Source: Diphasiastrum complanatum (taxonomy: Eukaryota > Streptophyta > Lycopodiopsida > Lycopodiales > Lycopodiaceae). From it: a stretch of 64,000 bases of DNA. A program made the position numbers and the translations under genes. Positions 60,236 to 64,000 of the stretch are shown in pieces. The DNA lies in NCBI GenBank assembly GCA_029204225.1, contig CM055098.1, positions 22,323,367 to 22,387,366 of the forward strand, written 5' to 3'. Under the pieces are notes generated by a model. It saw only the letters and a list, made by a program, of their open reading frames with translations. It was not told the DNA's origin and did no database searches. How positions within the stretch are numbered: the first letter of the stretch is position 1; every line of letters begins with the position of its first letter.

Positions 60236-63230
60236 ACCCAATGGATAAGAAAATTGTGAACCAGTGTTTCTAAACTACATTACCATGAAGTTCACAATGA
60301 GCAGTTAGCATTACACAATGGAGTGTACTGAGCCTACGTAGATCCTTATAAAAAGAATTTTGCTGGGTCCATTATGTGGGGACCACATCCCCAGAAGTCG
60401 CCAAAGTGTTAGCCAATTTTTTAACACACAAAATCGAGCTAATTTTCAAAGTTTTGTGAAATAACTTGTATGGTTTCTAGGAAAAGTTGATTAAACAAAA
60501 GTGTGACCGGCACAGATTTGGCCTATATAGCCCATGTCAAAGAGGTCCTAGTTCGCCCAAAAAGAACTACTGAGTTTTTAAATAAAATTAGCCTTAGAAT
60601 TGGCTATGAAGTTTTATTTCGGCTGATGTATGCCTGATTTCATCTATGTAACCTCGGGTTTTTAATATAAAAAGATATCTGAGATTTTGCAGGACGTCCT
60701 TTTCCTTGAGACCCAAAAAGAAATCTGAGACCAAAGAGTTTGAAGACAATCAACATCAGCCTCTCAGCAGAAATTCCTGTGCAAATCACCAACAAACCAA
60801 CAAAACTGATCTAAGGGAAGCAACAACAGTTCAGGCAAACATCACTCAAAGTGATATTGGGAACAAAGGTCAGGACCTTGAGAGACAAGGTGCAACCCTC
60901 CAGAGACAAGGATGTCCTAAAAGAGTATGACCCATCGCAAGTGCTAGAGGATATTTCAACTTGACAAAATGAAAAGAGAAAAAGAAAAGAAAGTGAAGAG
61001 TCTCCCCCTCCTTGTATAAAAGACTAGAGGAGACCACAACCTTAAAGACTCTTGACTTCGGTCAAGGGGTCTTACCTTTCAAAGAGAAAATAGGAAGTGG
61101 CAAAATGGGCAAGTCAACCATTCCCCACCTTCCAAAATTGCAAAGTCTAAACATGGTCCAAAAAGATGCAAGGCCTCCATGCATACTTGAATGGGAGTAA
61201 AAGATAAATGACGAAAGCAGATGGGTGGAGAAACAAAAAGTCTTTATGGTATGATTATGAGATAACCACCACTTTGGCTTCATTCCAAGGTGGCAAAGCC
61301 CTCCCCATCTCCTATAAAAGCTTAGAGATTTTCCCTATTGAGAAGGTTACTAGTTTGAGAGATTACTACGTTTTGGGATTACTAGCTTTTGAGAGAGCTT
61401 AGATCTTCAAGAGAGAGTGATGATATGAGAGAGCATTTTCAAGAGTTGAGATCTTCCTCATTCCATACTTTGAGATCAAATTGTAAAGATTCATTGTATA
61501 GAACTAAGCTTGATGAGAATTATTTGCTATGAAAGAACTATTAGTGAGAGTTCACACTTTTGGATACTTGCCCTTGTTTGGTTGTGCTTCTCTCATCAAG
61601 TATGTTGTGAAAGTTTGAATTATGGGTGAAGAACACTTCTAAATGAAATATCATGTCATTCTATCAATACATTCTAGGGAGTATAGGGAGTTCTTTGTTT
61701 GATTGCAGCTTTGATGGAGTGTGAGAGGATAGAATCTCAAAATTCACAATACCTTTTTAAGGAGAAAAAATGTGAGAGGAGCATTGTGAATGTAGGCTTT
61801 TGAGAATGAGAATAGTTATGAGGAGTCACTTTTGAGAGGAAGCAGTTACCTATCATAATCATTCAAATCAAAATACTTTTATCAATGTGGAGAGGGAGAG
61901 GGCCTTTTAAGTTAAACCTTGATTTGTATTGTTGAGTATTGATGTGAAAGATTTGGTGAGTGTAGTATTCATCTGAAACCTCTACCCTCAAGAGATTGAC
62001 TACATCTGTAAGAAGATTTTGGCATTAGATACTTACTTCTGCTGTTTTTTCTTTTCACTTCTGAGAATGGATCATCCTACACTCAAAGGTATATTTCAAT
62101 TCTGGTCAATCGCTGCCAGAGAGCTGTGTGAAATAAGTTCTCATTGAATGATTTGAGGTCCAAGTTTGTCTACCATTGTATCCAAAGAGAGGGACAAATA
62201 AGTTCTCATTGAATGATTTGAGGTCCAAGTTTGTCTACCATTGTATCCAAAGAGAGGGACAGACATTTAGAACATATGTGAACGTTCCCTGAATTCTCAC
62301 AGAGAGAGAGATATACCTTCCATCGCTGACAGAGGAAGGACATTAATCATTGAGAAAGAATGATTGAGCATTTTGATCCTGCTTTTCATTGCTAACAGAG
62401 GAAGGACATTAATCATTGAGAATGAATGATTGAGAATTCTGATCCTGCTTTTCATTGTTGACAGAGGAGGTCTGTTTCTTCCATCCATCGCTGACAGAGA
62501 GAGATTTTTCATGAAGAAGTCTCTGCGCAGAAGCCAGTCTCATGTACTCAGAGCGCTATCTTACACTTCATAGACAAAACCTCTGCTCAAAAGAATGTTG
62601 TTTAATGATCCTTCCACTGCATATCGTGGAGCTGCTCCATCGTTGACAGAGAGACATTTTTCATGAAGAAGTCTCTGCTCAGAAGTCAGTCTATTCATGT
62701 CTGACCATCGCTACCAGAGAAGCATTTGGAATCACCTTTCCTTCTACGAATGAGTATCACTTTTCTGCCCATCCATCGCACTTCAGAGAGATGAAGGAAG
62801 AGAGTGTTCCTATGATCTGACCCTGCATTCCATCGCACTTCAAAGAGTTGAAAGAAAAGATGCATTGTCAATCATTTTTGACCATCATACCTTGAGCCAC
62901 ATCACTATCAAAAGATGGAGTCGTCGAAAAAAAGAACCCTCTCACGTGTCAGATTTCTTGATGGGCCGATTGGAGAAGGAACCGTCAACTACTTTCAGGT
63001 ATCACCTTGCATACAGTTTGAGTTCGGTGATGAGTCTTGTATTTCCCTTGAGTATGTTAATGAATACTTTGGTGTTTTGATCTGAAAAGATTTAGTGACT
63101 TGTCGTTGAAATAAAGATTTGAATTGTATATGTGCCTTTGTATGTTAAAATTGTAATCTCGCCCTATCTCCTTGGAATACAGGAGATAGGTCTATACTCG
63201 AAATGGTTGGAATATACCATTTAGAGCTAA
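60236..63230. other. LTR/leader-like DNA without coding homology
   Basis: Two TATA boxes in pyrimidine-rich context, TTGTATAAAAGACTAG (61012-61027) and CTCCTATAAAAGCTTAG (61308-61324), about 300 bp apart. From 62100 to 62840 a spaced repeat on CCATCGCTGACAGAGAG recurs. A 65-bp tandem duplication lies at 62131-62260. Small ORFs here show no protein-like features. Confidence 0.5.
62110..62845. repeat. Spaced repeat, core CCATCGCTGACAGAGAG
   Basis: Nine copies or near-copies at about 62108, 62321, 62387, 62454, 62484, 62638, 62703, 62769 and 62826, with irregular spacers. Some spacers are also shared (for example TTTTTCATGAAGAAGTCTCT after two of them). Confidence 0.8.
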
Positions 63231-63440
63231 AAACTCAACTTACTGGCAGATTCACTTAGGACCACAATGGCTAGGATACTTGAAAAATCTTTCCTTATCA
63301 ATTGAAGAATCGATTATTTGTCGTAGAGAGAAGAGAGTACCAAATTATTAGAGAGTGGAAAGAAAAATTTTATAAACTCTTGCTGAAAGTTGAGAAAACC
63401 ATTGGGTACATGGTTTAGAGTACTCTAGAAAATCATTTCG

Positions 63441-63665
63441 ATGTTGCGGTTAAAACTTCCCATACGACCGGGTATTCCCTATGTCGATACATTGTATTTG
63501 AACATCAGGATACTAATTAGTTCAAAATTGTTATATCGACAAAGGATTATATCCATCCTAGGAGTCATACGTCTAGGTGAAATCATGAGATGCCTAGAGC
63601 CTCTTATTTTGCCCATTATAAATTATCATCATTTTCGAGATATTCGAATTCTAATCCTTTTCTAG
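63441..63665 (+). CDS. Twin ORF 1, 74 codons, unknown family
   Basis: Pairs with the ORF at 63756-63980: same length, same start and stop position, about 38 of 74 residues identical, and about half of those encoded by different synonymous codons, including two-step changes such as AGG/CGT and TTA/CTG. This indicates that the frame was under protein-level selection. It is hydrophobic (Ile/Leu rich) with conserved YRQRI, LG and EPxILPII segments. Family not recognised. No promoter or splice signals were identified. It may be an exon or a fragment of a repeated domain. Confidence 0.5.
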   Translation: MLRLKLPIRPGIPYVDTLYLNIRILISSKLLYRQRIISILGVIRLGEIMRCLEPLILPIINYHHFRDIRILILF

Positions 63666-63755
63666 AGAGTGAAATGTGATGTGAGAAAGTGAGAAAGTAT
63701 CTTTACAGGAGAGACATTCCATACATCACAAAATTTTGAGCTATTATTAGGGAAG

Positions 63756-63980
63756 ATGTTCCACCTGAATCTTCCGCTAGGACCTGACATTCCTTCTATT
63801 AATACATCTCACTTGAACATTGTCCTGTTAGTCGGGTTGAAAATCATGTATCGTCAGCGTATAGTATCTCTTTTGGGAGCAGTGAGACTTGAGAAGATAA
63901 TGGAATCGACTGAGCCTTGCATTTTACCCATCATAGATTTGAGGAGAACAAGAGATGTCATAATTCTGATCATATTCTAG
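63756..63980 (+). CDS. Twin ORF 2, 74 codons, unknown family
   Basis: Second copy, 315 bp downstream of the first. The frame is open for at least 12 codons upstream of the ATG (including ELLLGK). Conserved positions: LP at 6-7, IP at 12-13, LNI at 20-22, YRQRI at 32-36, RL at 44-45, IM at 48-49, EP at 53-54, ILPII at 56-60 and RD at 66-67. The window ends 20 bp later, so further copies may follow. Confidence 0.5.
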   Translation: MFHLNLPLGPDIPSINTSHLNIVLLVGLKIMYRQRIVSLLGAVRLEKIMESTEPCILPIIDLRRTRDVIILIIF

Positions 63981-64000
63981 AGGATAGAATCCTGATGAAA

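Noticed and set aside
61012-61402. Host gene promoter and first exon
   Set aside because: Two TATA boxes are present, but downstream ORFs lack protein features and the context looks like an LTR leader.
62110-62845. CRISPR-like array
   Set aside because: Spacing and repeat length are irregular, spacers are partly shared, and the DNA is plant nuclear.

Overview
The window is plant nuclear DNA made almost entirely of nested, decayed repeats, with no clearly intact host gene. Evidence for a plant with a large genome: Ty1/Copia and Ty3/Gypsy elements primed by initiator-Met tRNA (TGGTATCAGAGC), a Tat-type Gypsy with an additional RNase H, CACTA transposase remnants, CCCTAAA-type telomere-like arrays, and nonsense codons that are mostly CAG to TAG or CGA to TGA, as expected from cytosine methylation and deamination. 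The presence of a GHTH-motif (DUF7869-like) transposon protein makes me lean towards a fern, lycophyte or gymnosperm, but this is a guess.

Layout. 1-8092: a broken Copia gag-pol, an LTR-like block, a 1.16-kb foldback element (1875-3034), a CACTA DUF4218 fragment (minus, 3932-4300), a decayed unrecognised ORF (plus, 5641-7335), and a minus-strand LTR with a decayed Tat/Athila-type primer site (element D, 7349-8092). 8093-18434: a nest. Gypsy E (minus pol, 15136-16853) was hit by LTR element B (its 3' LTR is 14651-15135), and B was hit by the nearly complete Copia C (8636-14541, TSD AGATC). E is cut on its right by the LTR of a second Copia (F), followed by another LTR (G) with a small unidentified ORF.

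19434-30330: GGAGGCTCC palindromes, then a degenerate CCCTTGG/CCCTTAG array, into which a LINE was inserted. The LINE was later split by LTR element A (23285-30098, TSD ATTGT). LINE and array remnants resume after A. 30735-36982: a chromovirus-like Gypsy (H) with its RT deleted, broken at 35057 directly against a CCCTAAA array, which grades into a CCCTTGG array, then GT/GA microsatellites and the same class of palindromes. 39970-46505: two 1-kb direct repeats (K1, K2) around a Gypsy (J) containing an internal inversion, a minisatellite, and a DUF7869-like transposon protein relic.

46500-56600: the region least dominated by transposons. It holds several recent local tandem duplications, a recurring palindrome with a tRNA B-box-like half, and a multi-exon pseudogene of the FCP1/NIF (HAD phosphatase) family whose proposed exons agree in phase. 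56600-64000: fragments of Tat Gypsy (integrase, additional RNase H), a decayed Copia RT-RNase H with a 3' LTR start, an LTR-like leader with spaced repeats, and two tandem 74-codon ORFs at the right edge that differ mainly by synonymous codon changes.

The features do not form an operating pathway. They record successive insertions, deletions and methylation-driven decay. The strongest candidates for something undescribed are the twin ORFs at the right edge, the FCP1-like multi-exon locus, and the paired telomere-like arrays with their palindromes.
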